Part shown: one piece after another, positions 1-7,979 of the stretch
Position numbering within the stretch: position 1 is the first letter of the stretch
Layout: each line of letters starts with the position of its first letter
NCBI GenBank assembly: GCA_045599325.1
Contig: JAZRVT010000039.1
Coordinates: forward strand, 1-47,209
Origin: Cacconaster sp045599325
GTDB lineage: Bacteria > Bacteroidota > Bacteroidia > Bacteroidales > UBA932
Direction: 5' to 3'
DNA length: 47,209 nt
Notes under the pieces: generated by a model
What the model was told of the DNA's origin: nothing
Seen by the model: only the letters and a program-made list of their open reading frames with translations
Databases searched by the model: none
Translations under genes and position numbers: made by a program

Positions 1-885
1 GCTCGCCGCTGCGGCGCCGTCAATCGAGGTCGCGCCCTCAAGGTAGCTGTACGTTTTCTTGTACTCCGGACTCATGTCGGCCCAGACCTCTTCAAGACGG
101 GTCGCGATTGCCTGATATTCCGGGGATGCCAGACGCTCCGCAGTCATATATTTGTCCTTGCTCTCAATCGCTCCCTTTGTGATGGCAAGGGCTTCGGCAA
201 GGTGATAGCCCTGGATGTTGAGGTCTTCGGTGCCGTTTATCTTGTCATAATACCATCCGACGTTCTCAAGATACTTCTGGTATGGATCCGGATTCTTGGA
301 CCATACCGGTTCTCCTATAAGCTCCATCTTTGGACTGTTCGTCTGGTTGAATCGGAAGGTTGCGTATGATTCCGAATAATTCGTAGTGCTTGATGAGTTC
401 TTCTGAGGGTGCTTCATGATCACCTTGTACAGGATGTCAAAAGGTTTCTGGGCATCAGGCGAGCACAGGTAACTGACATCCTTTTTCTGGACAGCCTCTT
501 CGACGAGAGTCTGGTAGTAATAGAACGCGGCATAGACATCCTCGATGTTTGACTTTACGTCCACTTCCGCCGGCTTAGGGCCTTTCGGCTGCACCTTCCG
601 GTCTGTCTGCTCCTGCGCCACTGGCTGTGCGTTGTTCACGGCAGTGACTTCTGCTGCCGCCTCTGCTTGGGATGCGGGTGCGGCTTCCTGAGGCTGCTGG
701 ACAGGTGTCTGAACCTGCTCTGAAGAATTCTTGTCCCCAATGCTCTTGACAGCTGCGGCGGCTTCTTGTTTAACCTTGTTCGCAACTTTGTTCTTGAGTG
801 CCCCGAGATTGACCTGGGCAGAACTTTGTGCACCGGTACAGGTCATCATCAGGCCGATTGTAAGAAGACATAATGACTTTTTCAT
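1..885 (-). CDS. Exported protein of unknown function (3' end missing)
   Basis: The open frame runs from ATG at 885 to the window edge without a stop (295 codons), so the C-terminus is missing. The N-terminus (MKKSLCLLTIGLMMTCTGAQ) is a signal peptide, probably cleaved near the SSAQ at residues 21-24. It is followed by a Lys/Ala-rich helix and a low-complexity Gln/Glu/Ala/Pro linker at about residues 50-98, then a folded-looking Tyr-rich region (SNIEDVYAAFYYYQTLVEEAV, then WYYDKING). I recognise no family. It is divergent from the TPR-LuxR regulator, with a 259-nt intergenic region that carries divergent promoters and two dyads, so it may be a target of that regulator (inference). Confidence 0.8.
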   Translation of the reverse strand, partial: MKKSLCLLTIGLMMTCTGAQSSAQVNLGALKNKVANKVKQEAAAAVKSIGDKNSSEQVQTPVQQPQEAAPASQAEAAAEVTAVNNAQPVAQEQTDRKVQPKGPKPAEVDVKSNIEDVYAAFYYYQTLVEEAVQKKDVSYLCSPDAQKPFDILYKVIMKHPQKNSSSTTNYSESYATFRFNQTNSPKMELIGEPVWSKNPDPYQKYLENVGWYYDKINGTEDLNIQGYHLAEALAITKGAIESKDKYMTAERLASPEYQAIATRLEEVWADMSPEYKKTYSYLEGATSIDGAAAAS

Positions 886-1063
886 GTTGATTATTTTAAG
901 GGTTTATTACATCGAGATGTTGCGTATTTTTACTGGTATGGACAATGAAATTCATGAGTGAAACTGTGCTGTCCTTAAGCAAGGAAGTTCTGTCTTGGTC
1001 TGACAGACCAGTCCCGGAGAACAGGAGATCGCCTTATTAGTAAGACAAAAGTATGAGTTCCCC

Positions 1064-1092
1064 CAAATATATACATGAGTGATTTTACTCAA
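1064..1092 (-). promoter_or_regulatory. Promoter of the exported-protein gene (minus)
   Basis: On the minus strand TATATTTG (1071-1064) matches the Bacteroidales -7 consensus TAnnTTTG, with TTG (1092-1090) 18 nt upstream as the -33 element. The predicted transcript would have a leader of about 170 nt. A second -7-like match, TACTTTTG, lies at 1053-1046. The first dyad at 1076-1091 sits between -33 and -7. Confidence 0.5.
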
Positions 1093-1114
1093 TACTTCTG
1101 AGTAATTTTACTCA
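1076..1114. promoter_or_regulatory. Two dyad operator-like sites between divergent promoters
   Basis: Two 16-bp inverted repeats start 23 bp apart: TGAGTGATTTTACTCA (1076-1091) and TGAGTAATTTTACTCA (1099-1114). The second is a perfect 7+2+7 dyad and the first has one mismatch. The spacing is close to two helical turns. They overlap the spacer of the minus promoter and the -33 zone of the plus promoter. ATGAGT half-sites also occur near 954 and 1053. The TPR-LuxR product is the obvious candidate binder, but that is inference. Confidence 0.6.
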
Positions 1115-1131
1115 TAAAAGAGAAAAATCAG

Positions 1132-1139
1132 TATATTTG
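1132..1139 (+). promoter_or_regulatory. -7 box of the TPR-LuxR gene
   Basis: TATATTTG matches TAnnTTTG and ends 5 nt before the ATG at 1145, so the transcript would be essentially leaderless. No clear TTTG -33 element is visible; the second dyad occupies that position. Confidence 0.5.
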
Positions 1140-1144
1140 AACCC

Positions 1145-2608
1145 ATGAAACCTATTGAAATTACATACTTTGCATTATTATTTTCCTGCGTCATCCTGTC
1201 CGGATGCAGGAGAGAAACAGACACATCCAAAGCGCAATACGATAAATGTCTGGAGTTGTTGGAGACCGGACGTGAGGCGCTCGCTTCACAGAATATGGAT
1301 GATGCGATGGACATCTCCGTCAAAGCTCTGAATATTGCCGAGGAATACGGTTATGCCGAACTGAAAGCCGAGGCTTTATGCGCCATCGCTCATATAGATG
1401 TGGCAGCGAGCCACGATGACCTTGCCTGGGAATACAGCACACAGGCGGAGGAAATCGCAAGGAAGGGGGGATTTGACAGGATGCTGGCCCGGGCTCTAAA
1501 CCTAAAGGCGAGAATCTGCATGCTGGCGGATACAGCCCCTGATTCCAACAGGAACGATGAGGCGCTCGGGTATCTGGAGGAATCCATGAAGCTTTGCAAT
1601 GCCGCTGATTACGTTTCTGATCGGATAGACGCTCTGATATGCTTCTCTCAGGTGTATGTCAACAAGAACAGGTGGAATACCAATCTGAATCAGGATTACT
1701 ATAGAAAAGCGGGGGAAGCTCTTGACGAGGCGGAACAACTGAGCAGAGATTCCGGGAACGACCTGCAGCAAATAAAGTTTCTGGCATACAGAATGAGATA
1801 TTATCGGCAGGGAGGGCGGACTGATGACGCCATCGCATACTGCCGGGACATCATCTCGGAGTCCGCAGAAGATGACCATCTTATCAGGATGCAGATCTAT
1901 GACAACATGGCAAACCTCTTGGCGCAAAAGAATCTGACAGACAGCGTTGTCACGTACCACAGCCTTTGTGCATCGGAGACAACCAAGTATTACCTGAAGA
2001 CCTCCAACGATAAACTGCTCGACATTCAGACGCATTATGAGACCTCCCTGAAGGAGACCAAGATTCAGCGCATGAAATCCCAGCTGGCGGCTCTAGTCCT
2101 GCTCATTGCTCTATGTGCCTTGATCATATTATGGCTCTATGGCTACAACAGGCGCACAAAAAAGCGCAACATTGAACTACAAAAGGCCAATCACATAAAG
2201 GAGGATCTCCTGACTTTTCTCTCTAAAGACTTGAGCAACCCGATTTCCGCACAGAGAAACGCAGTTACAGAACTCGCGGAAAAATGTATATCCCTTTCCG
2301 AGGACGATGTCAAGCTCCGGTGCAAAGAACTTGCGGCCAGCACTGAGTCGCTAAACGAAGAAGTTGCAGACTACATGACTGGCGTCATCATGGCACGTAA
2401 ATCCGCGGCAACCAATATGGGTCTTACAAAAAGGGAACTGGAAGTGCTCAAACTGAGCGCGGATGGCCTTACCATAAAGGAGATTGCCAGCAAACTGAAC
2501 CTCAGCGACAGGACCATCGGAAACCATCGCGCACATATCTTCGAGAAAATGGGCGTGAGCAACATATCGGAAATGATCAGGAAGGCATCTGAGTACGGCA
2601 TTATCTGA
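1145..2608 (+). CDS. Membrane-tethered TPR / LuxR-type transcriptional regulator
   Basis: 487 aa. The N-terminus has a lipobox-like signal (VILSG-C21). Residues about 30-300 are helical with TPR-like character (alternating Ala/Leu/Tyr helices such as ALNIAEEYGY and AGEALDEAEQLS). A single membrane segment lies at about 313-334 (LAALVLLIALCALIILWLY). A LuxR/GerE helix-turn-helix is at about 427-482 (LTKRELEVLKLSADG, IKEIASKLNLSDRTIGNHR). The topology is therefore a periplasmic TPR sensor and cytoplasmic DNA-binding domain. Residues 353-380 between them (DLLTFLSKDLSNPISAQ) resemble a histidine-kinase DHp helix with Lys in place of the phospho-acceptor His. Bacteroidota encode many such TPR-LuxR one-component regulators; the ligand is unknown. 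Whether the N-terminus is lipidated or stays as a second membrane anchor cannot be told from sequence. Confidence 0.85.
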   Translation: MKPIEITYFALLFSCVILSGCRRETDTSKAQYDKCLELLETGREALASQNMDDAMDISVKALNIAEEYGYAELKAEALCAIAHIDVAASHDDLAWEYSTQAEEIARKGGFDRMLARALNLKARICMLADTAPDSNRNDEALGYLEESMKLCNAADYVSDRIDALICFSQVYVNKNRWNTNLNQDYYRKAGEALDEAEQLSRDSGNDLQQIKFLAYRMRYYRQGGRTDDAIAYCRDIISESAEDDHLIRMQIYDNMANLLAQKNLTDSVVTYHSLCASETTKYYLKTSNDKLLDIQTHYETSLKETKIQRMKSQLAALVLLIALCALIILWLYGYNRRTKKRNIELQKANHIKEDLLTFLSKDLSNPISAQRNAVTELAEKCISLSEDDVKLRCKELAASTESLNEEVADYMTGVIMARKSAATNMGLTKRELEVLKLSADGLTIKEIASKLNLSDRTIGNHRAHIFEKMGVSNISEMIRKASEYGII

Positions 2609-2666
2609 CGGTTATAGAGATTCTCTATGTGCCGGCATCCGTGGTGCTACGGTGGTGCAGAAACGC

Positions 2667-2702
2667 AAAAAACCCTCACAGAATCGCTTCTGTGAGGGTT
2701 TT
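2667..2702. terminator. Bidirectional intrinsic terminator
   Basis: A perfect hairpin pairs 2669-2683 with 2688-2702 around a TCGC loop. The A run on the left and T run on the right make it work on both strands. It closes the TPR-LuxR gene on the plus strand and the str operon/tRNA transcript on the minus strand. Confidence 0.85.
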
Positions 2703-2705
2703 AAG

Positions 2706-2779
2706 TGGTCCCAGCAGGGCATGATCCTGCGACCCCCTGATTATGAGTCAGATGCTCTAACCAACTGAGCTATGGGACC
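2706..2779 (-). tRNA. tRNA-Met (CAT), probably elongator
   Basis: The 74-nt cloverleaf has acceptor GGTCCCA/TGGGACC, D-stem GCTC/GAGC, anticodon stem TCTGA/TCAGG with loop CTCATAA (anticodon CAT), variable GGGTC, T-stem GCAGG/CCTGC and discriminator A. CCA is not encoded. The D-arm and paired G1-C72 argue against an initiator; tRNA-Ile2 with a modified CAT anticodon is the alternative. The T-loop reads ATCATGC instead of the usual TTCRANY pattern, exchanging the 54/58 pair from T-A to A-T. It lies 33 nt downstream of rpsJ and is probably co-transcribed with the str operon. Confidence 0.9.
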
Positions 2780-2785
2780 AATGAT

Positions 2786-2800
2786 GCCGGCTAAGCCGGC
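2786..2800 (-). other. Hairpin between rpsJ and tRNA-Met
   Basis: A perfect 6-bp stem GCCGGC/GCCGGC with a 3-nt loop lies in the gap between the rpsJ stop and the tRNA 5' end. No T run follows on the minus strand, so it is not a terminator. It may mark processing of the mRNA-tRNA junction or protect the mRNA 3' end (inference). Confidence 0.45.
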
Positions 2801-2812
2801 TCCAGGTCATTG

Positions 2813-3118
2813 TCAGACCTTGATTTCTACCTCGACGCCGCTCGGAAGTTCGAGTTTCATCAGAGCATCGACAGTCTTCGGAGTGGAGCTGTAGATGTCG
2901 AGAAGGCGACGGAAAGAATTAAGTTCGAACTGCTCGCGTGCTTTCTTGTTGACGAAAGTCGAGCGGTTTACTGTAAAGATCTTCTGGTCTGTCGGGAGTG
3001 GAATAGGACCGCTGACGACTGCGCCTGTAGCCTTTACAGTCTTGACGATCTTGTCCGCTGACTTGTCAACGAGAGCGTGATCGTAAGATTTAAGTTTAAT
3101 TCTGATTTTCTGGCTCAT
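2813..3118 (-). CDS. rpsJ: 30S ribosomal protein S10 (NusE)
   Basis: 101 aa, the usual family length. It opens MSQKIRIKLKSYDHALVDKSADKIV and carries the S10 signature region GPIPLPTDQKIFTVNRSTFVNKKAREQFE. S10 is part of the 30S head and, as NusE, joins the NusB/NusG antitermination complex. It is the last protein gene of the str operon here, 17 nt after fusA. In the Bacteroidota genomes I know rpsJ is followed by rplC and the S10/spc genes; here a tRNA and terminator follow. Confidence 0.98.
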   Translation of the reverse strand: MSQKIRIKLKSYDHALVDKSADKIVKTVKATGAVVSGPIPLPTDQKIFTVNRSTFVNKKAREQFELNSFRRLLDIYSSTPKTVDALMKLELPSGVEVEIKV

Positions 3119-3135
3119 TATTATTACTGTTGAAT

Positions 3136-5259
3136 TTATTCGTTTTCATCGGCGAAATGGAACCTGCGCGGACCGCCCTGACGGTCTATGATCTCACGGG
3201 CGAGGTTGGCGGGCACCTCTTCATAGTGGGAGAATTCCATTGAACTTGTGGCGCGTCCGGAAGTCAGCGTCCTGAGGACAGTGACATATCCGAACTGCTC
3301 TGCAAGAGGAACTTTCGCCTTGATGATCCTTGCATTTGCCTTGCTGTCCATATCGTTGATCTGACCGCGGCGGCGGTTGAGGTCTCCCACGACATCGCCC
3401 ATATAGTCCTCAGGGGTGACAACCTCGAGAGACATCACAGGCTCCATAAGGACCGGACCGCACTTGAGGAGCGCCTTGTGGAAGGCCACACGCGCACAGA
3501 TCTCGAATGAGAGTTCGTCGGAATCCACAGGATGGTAACTTCCGTCGAGAAGCACAACCTTGAGGCTGTCGACAGGGAAACCTGCGAGGACGCCGTTTGA
3601 CATAGCGGCCTTGAAACCCTTCTCGACGCCCGGGATGTACTCCTTCGGAATGTTGCCTCCCGTGACTTCGTTGACAAACTGAAGACCGGTGACTCCTTCG
3701 TCCGCCGGACCGACAGCAACACGTATATCTGCAAACTTGCCCCTGCCGCCAGTCTGCTTCCTGAATACTTCGCGGTGCTCCACAGTGCCTTTGACCGCTT
3801 CGCGGTAGTTGACCTGAGGAGCGCCCTGGTTGATCTCCACGCCGAATTCGCGGCGGAGACGGTCAACGATGATGTCCAGGTGAAGTTCGCCCATACCGCT
3901 GATGATCGTCTGACCGGTCTCAGCGTCGGACTGGACTGTAAAGGTAGGGTCTTCGTCTGAAAGCTTTCCCAGGGCGATGGCGAGACGGTCGATGTCCTGC
4001 TGAGTCTTCGGCTCGACAGCGATTCCGATGACAGGGTCAGGGAATGTTATCGATTCGAGGACGACAGGATGCGACTCGTCGCACACTGTATCGCCAGTAC
4101 GCAGCTCCTTGAAGCCGACTGCTGCGCAGATGTCACCCGCCTCGATTGCATCGACCGGGTTCTGCTTGTTGGAGTGCATCTGGTAAAGCCTTACCATTCT
4201 TTCTTTTTTGCCCGTTCTTGGGTTGAGTATCTGAGAGCCTGATGCGAGATGGCCTGAATATGCCCTGATGAAGGCGAGGCGTCCCACATAAGGATCGGTT
4301 GCGATCTTGAAGACAAGTCCGCAGAAAGGCTCATCGTTCACAGGCTTGCGCTCGACCTGCTTGTCGGTGCGAGGGTCTGTGCCGAAGACGCTTCCCTTGT
4401 CGAGCGGTGACGGCAGATAGCGCATCACTGCATCGAGGAGGAACTGTGTGCCCTTGTTCTTGAAAGAGGAGCCGCAGCAGGCAGGGACAACCGCCATATC
4501 GATGGTGGCCTTCCTCAGTGCATCCACGATCTCTTCTTCTGAAATCGAGTCAGGGTCGTCGAAGAACTTCTCGAGGATCGCATCGTTGTATTCAGCGACC
4601 GACTCGATGAGCTTACCGCGCCACAGCTCGACGTCGGCTTCCATATCTTCAGGGACAGGTCCGACGGTATAGTTCACAAGGTCCTTGCTGTCATTATAGA
4701 CATATGCCTTCTTTGAGATCAGGTCGACGACACCTGCAAAGGACTCCTCTTCTCCTATAGGGAGGCAGATAGGGATTGCGCGGGCGCCGAGCTTTTCTCT
4801 GATTTCGTCAACCACGGCAAGGAAATCTGCGCCGATGCGGTCCATCTTGTTGACATACGCGATCCTTGGAACGCGATATTTGTCAGCCTGGCGCCACACG
4901 GTCTCACTCTGAGGCTGTACGCGGCCCACTGCGCAGAAAGTGGCGATCGCACCGTCAAGTACGCGGAGCGAGCGCTCGACTTCCACAGTGAAGTCCACGT
5001 GGCCCGGAGTGTCTATGAGATTGATCTGGTACTGCTCTCCGTTGTAATGCCAGAAAGCTGTCGTGGCCGCTGATGTGATGGTAATACCACGCTCCTGCTC
5101 CTGGACCATCCAGTCCATAGTAGCAGCGCCCTCGTGCACCTCTCCGATCTTGTGGGTCTTGCCCGTGTAATAGAGAATGCGCTCGGACGTAGTGGTCTTG
5201 CCGGCATCAATGTGGGCCATGATACCGATGTTTCTCGTATATTTAAGATCTCTTGCCAT
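3136..5259 (-). CDS. fusA: Elongation factor G
   Basis: 707 aa, full length. The GTPase motifs are clear: G1 AHIDAGKTT (residues 15-23), G2 RGITI, G3 DTPGH and G4 NKMD, followed by domain II, the domain III/IV region (GELHLDIIVDRLRREF, then GGRGKFADIRV) and domain V. The product drives tRNA-mRNA translocation and, with RRF, ribosome recycling. The position between rpsG and rpsJ is the classical str-operon order. It ends RRFHFADENE. Confidence 0.98.
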   Translation of the reverse strand: MARDLKYTRNIGIMAHIDAGKTTTSERILYYTGKTHKIGEVHEGAATMDWMVQEQERGITITSAATTAFWHYNGEQYQINLIDTPGHVDFTVEVERSLRVLDGAIATFCAVGRVQPQSETVWRQADKYRVPRIAYVNKMDRIGADFLAVVDEIREKLGARAIPICLPIGEEESFAGVVDLISKKAYVYNDSKDLVNYTVGPVPEDMEADVELWRGKLIESVAEYNDAILEKFFDDPDSISEEEIVDALRKATIDMAVVPACCGSSFKNKGTQFLLDAVMRYLPSPLDKGSVFGTDPRTDKQVERKPVNDEPFCGLVFKIATDPYVGRLAFIRAYSGHLASGSQILNPRTGKKERMVRLYQMHSNKQNPVDAIEAGDICAAVGFKELRTGDTVCDESHPVVLESITFPDPVIGIAVEPKTQQDIDRLAIALGKLSDEDPTFTVQSDAETGQTIISGMGELHLDIIVDRLRREFGVEINQGAPQVNYREAVKGTVEHREVFRKQTGGRGKFADIRVAVGPADEGVTGLQFVNEVTGGNIPKEYIPGVEKGFKAAMSNGVLAGFPVDSLKVVLLDGSYHPVDSDELSFEICARVAFHKALLKCGPVLMEPVMSLEVVTPEDYMGDVVGDLNRRRGQINDMDSKANARIIKAKVPLAEQFGYVTVLRTLTSGRATSSMEFSHYEEVPANLAREIIDRQGGPRRFHFADENE

Positions 5260-5278
5260 TCAAGCGGACAGTGGAGAA

Positions 5279-5755
5279 CTAGAAGCGGAAGTGAGCAAAA
5301 GCCTTGTTGGCCTCTGCCATTCTGTGCATATCTTCTTTTCTCTTGAATGCTGCACCTTCGCAATTGTATGCAGCCATAATTTCTGCAGCCAACTTTTCAG
5401 CCATTGAATGGCCGGAGCGTTTGCGGGCGAAAAGTATCATATTCTTCATACTGAGAGAGACTTTTCTTTCCGGACGGACCTCCATTGGCACCTGGAAGTT
5501 AGCACCACCGACTCGACGGCTCTTCACCTCGACCTGAGGTGTGACGTTTTCGAGTGCTTTCTTCCAAATATCGAGTGGAGCCTGCTCAGAATCTTTCATC
5601 TTCTCGCCGATCATATCGATCGCATCGTAAAAAATAGAATAAGCGATACTCTTCTTCCCCTGCAGCATAAGATTGTTCACGAAACGGGTTACCTGTACGT
5701 CGTGAAACTTAGGATCAGGAAGTAGAATCCTCTTTTTAGGCTTCGTTTTTCTCAT
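5279..5755 (-). CDS. rpsG: 30S ribosomal protein S7
   Basis: 158 aa, opening MRKTKPKKRILLPDPKFHD with conserved S7 segments VTRFVNNLMLQGKK, VEVKSRRVGGANFQVPMEV and RKRSGHSMAEKLAAE. S7 binds the 3' major domain of 16S rRNA and nucleates assembly of the 30S head. It lies 28 nt after rpsL and 19 nt before fusA. In enterobacteria S7 is the translational repressor of this operon; no S7-binding leader can be recognised here. Confidence 0.98.
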   Translation of the reverse strand: MRKTKPKKRILLPDPKFHDVQVTRFVNNLMLQGKKSIAYSIFYDAIDMIGEKMKDSEQAPLDIWKKALENVTPQVEVKSRRVGGANFQVPMEVRPERKVSLSMKNMILFARKRSGHSMAEKLAAEIMAAYNCEGAAFKRKEDMHRMAEANKAFAHFRF

Positions 5756-5783
5756 TTTTCGGAAAATTTAAATAGTTGATGAA

Positions 5784-6167
5784 TTACTTCTTAGATTTCT
5801 TTGGTCTCTTTGCTCCGTAGAGTGAACGGCTCTGAGTGCGTCCTTCTACGCCAGCGGTATCCAAAGCTCCTCTAAGGATGTGGTAACGAACACCCGGAAG
5901 GTCCTTGACACGACCGCCACGAACAAGCACGATGCTGTGTTCCTGAAGGTTGTGGCCCTCACCAGGGATGTATGCATTGACCTCTTTCTGATTGGTAAGC
6001 CTTACACGGGCAACTTTACGCATTGCAGAGTTAGGCTTCTTAGGGGTGGTTGTGTAAACACGTACACAAACGCCTCTTCTCTGAGGGCAAGCATCCAGCG
6101 CGCGAGATTTGCTCTTTTCTTCGATAACCTCGCGTCCTTTGCGAACTAATTGTTGAATTGTTGGCAT
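5784..6167 (-). CDS. rpsL: 30S ribosomal protein S12
   Basis: 127 aa, opening MPTIQQLVRKGREVIEEKSKS, with the conserved TTPKKPNSAMRKVARVRL and the decoding-site loop VLVRGGRVKDLPGVRYH. It ends with a basic tail (AKRPKKSKK). The Lys residues at the positions where streptomycin-resistance substitutions arise (KKPNS and GRVKD) are wild type. It is the first gene of the str operon and is preceded by a well-formed promoter and a leader of about 50 nt. Confidence 0.98.
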   Translation of the reverse strand: MPTIQQLVRKGREVIEEKSKSRALDACPQRRGVCVRVYTTTPKKPNSAMRKVARVRLTNQKEVNAYIPGEGHNLQEHSIVLVRGGRVKDLPGVRYHILRGALDTAGVEGRTQSRSLYGAKRPKKSKK

Positions 6168-6201
6168 AAATAGTTGTTAATCTTTTATTTATGTTTATTT
6201 A

Positions 6202-6251
6202 CCCGCTTTTTGCGGGGTTGCAAAGATAGAACAAAAAACGCTAATTGCCAA
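6202..6251 (-). promoter_or_regulatory. str operon promoter and leader hairpin
   Basis: On the minus strand TTG (6251-6249), a 20-nt spacer and TATCTTTG (6228-6221) give a near-ideal Bacteroidales promoter. Transcription would start near 6216, directly at a CCCGC/GCGGG hairpin with an A5 loop (6216-6202). No T run follows, so this looks like a 5'-end stabilising structure rather than an attenuator (inference). The promoter begins only 15 nt after the stop of the upstream MG2 gene. Confidence 0.7.
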
Positions 6252-6267
6252 CAAGTTTTAAACAAAA

Positions 6268-7962
6268 TTAAAGATTTTCAATCCACGTTGTGGCCGAGAC
6301 CGGGCTGCCGTCGGCGGCGAGCCCCTCGACAGTGACCTTGAACCGGCCCTTGTAGTCCGGCCGCACGCACCTGAAACCGCTTGTTCCGCCGGCCCCGACA
6401 GTGACAAGGGGATGCCAGTATATGGTCTGCCTGTAGTCCGGATATGAGCCGCCGCCCGATGCCAGGGTGGAAGCAGTGTATGCCTCAGGCCAGGAGACGC
6501 CCTGGAAGTCGATGACGCGGACGTTGTTGCTGAACTTGAAGGACGGGAGGTTGCGCTTGTAGGTCACGAAGTTGACGATTCCCTCGAAAAGCCGCGCACC
6601 CACATAGTGGAGGTGAGGATAGATGTTGACGGATTCCACAAGGAGGGGGTCATATTCGAATATCTTCTCCTGGTCCAGCACCGGGACGCCGTCGAGCATC
6701 ATCAGAGAGGTTCCGCGGGAGTAGTAGTATCCTGCATTGAAGTCGGATATCCTCACCCGGATGTCGCGCTTGCCGTCATCGCCGCGGCGGGCCTTGATCT
6801 CCTGGATGAACTCTATGAAGATCTCCTCCATCACCGGGAAGCGGGTGTAGTCGTCGAGCACATAGCGGATCACGTCATCAGCGAAGAGTGGGTTCTCCCG
6901 GTAAGGGAGCCTCTCCTTCAGGGTGTCGGAAGCGAACTTCTTCTCAATCTGCATTGCTGCTGCCCGCGCGGTGAGCGCGTCAGAGAGCGAGCTGCATATG
7001 GCGAGAGGTGCCGGGACCTGAACAGCAGGCTTCACGAACGGCGGCACGAGTTCCAGATGGCAGTTGAGCGAAGGGTCCATATTCTCGATCTCGCAGATGA
7101 ACTCCTTGTCGCCATAGATATTATTGGTGAAGAAAAGTGCTTCGCCCTTGTCGCTGATATTTGTGGAATAGACATCCGACTTGTCGCTCGGGGTGGAGAT
7201 GAAGGCATACTTCCCGGCAAACTCAGGGACCATATCCTCAGAATAGCCGGCCACCCTGGCGCGGATGACCTCACCTTCGTAGTCAGGGACCACGTTCCAG
7301 CTCATCTTCCTGTCGCCAACCTCAGCGGCTGCGGCCGCAAAATCGGCTATTGTCGGATTGCCGTTGGACACGAAGCCGTCATCGTGACTCACAGAGACAC
7401 TGAGTGTGACTGCGGCGGAGAGCGGATTGGCGATTACGATGCTGTCGCCTGCCACTTTTATCTCAATGCCCTCTGACGCAGCCGGGACAGCGGCTGAGTT
7501 CCTGAGTGACTCATACTCAGCAGCATCCACCACTTTGACGCCGTCCTTCACCCTTTCGCTGGTGAAGGCGTTGAACACCGAGATGGTCTTGGATGCTATG
7601 CCCTGCCAGTCGTAGCCCTCCTCATTCTTGTTCTGAGCCGTATAGGCTATGAGCCTGTAATTGCCTGTAGGAAGGGAAGGTGGAAGGACGACACTGCCGG
7701 CGCCGCGGCCGTCACAGAGAGCCACTTTCCAGGAGCACGGCACTCCGTCGGCGGAGTGAAGCTCCAGATATGCCACGCTGCTGACCTGCGAAGGGATGCA
7801 GCCGTGGTTCACGTCGAGGCAGAAGGCCGAGCACCATAGTGTCTCGCCCGCCACATATACATCCTTGTCAGTGGAGATATAGGTCCTCTCCACCACTCTC
7901 TCCTGTGAATGCGCTGCAATGAAGGCAAACGCAAGAACTGCTGCAAACAGAACTTTTTTCAT
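6268..7962 (-). CDS. Exported MG2-domain protein with C-terminal TonB-plug-like domain
   Basis: 564 aa. A signal peptide (MKKVLFAAVLAFAFIAAHSQ) is followed by a macroglobulin MG2-like domain at about residues 22-130 (STDKDVYVAGETLWCSAFCLD, then LPPSLPTGNYRLIAYT), as in Bacteroidota proteins resembling alpha-2-macroglobulin fragments. Residues about 415-470 look like the end of a TonB-receptor plug (LMMLDGVPVLDQEKIFEYDP, LVESVNIYP, GARLFEGIVNFVTYKR), yet no beta-barrel follows. It is the last gene of the minus operon, 17 nt after the DUF4249 gene. It probably acts in the outer membrane or periplasm together with the operon's receptor; the ligand is unknown. Confidence 0.8.
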   Translation of the reverse strand: MKKVLFAAVLAFAFIAAHSQERVVERTYISTDKDVYVAGETLWCSAFCLDVNHGCIPSQVSSVAYLELHSADGVPCSWKVALCDGRGAGSVVLPPSLPTGNYRLIAYTAQNKNEEGYDWQGIASKTISVFNAFTSERVKDGVKVVDAAEYESLRNSAAVPAASEGIEIKVAGDSIVIANPLSAAVTLSVSVSHDDGFVSNGNPTIADFAAAAAEVGDRKMSWNVVPDYEGEVIRARVAGYSEDMVPEFAGKYAFISTPSDKSDVYSTNISDKGEALFFTNNIYGDKEFICEIENMDPSLNCHLELVPPFVKPAVQVPAPLAICSSLSDALTARAAAMQIEKKFASDTLKERLPYRENPLFADDVIRYVLDDYTRFPVMEEIFIEFIQEIKARRGDDGKRDIRVRISDFNAGYYYSRGTSLMMLDGVPVLDQEKIFEYDPLLVESVNIYPHLHYVGARLFEGIVNFVTYKRNLPSFKFSNNVRVIDFQGVSWPEAYTASTLASGGGSYPDYRQTIYWHPLVTVGAGGTSGFRCVRPDYKGRFKVTVEGLAADGSPVSATTWIENL

Positions 7963-7979
7963 ATCACTCCTCCCTTCCG

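Noticed and set aside
2786..2800. Terminator after rpsJ
   Set aside because: A stable stem but no T run on the minus strand; the true terminator lies beyond the tRNA.
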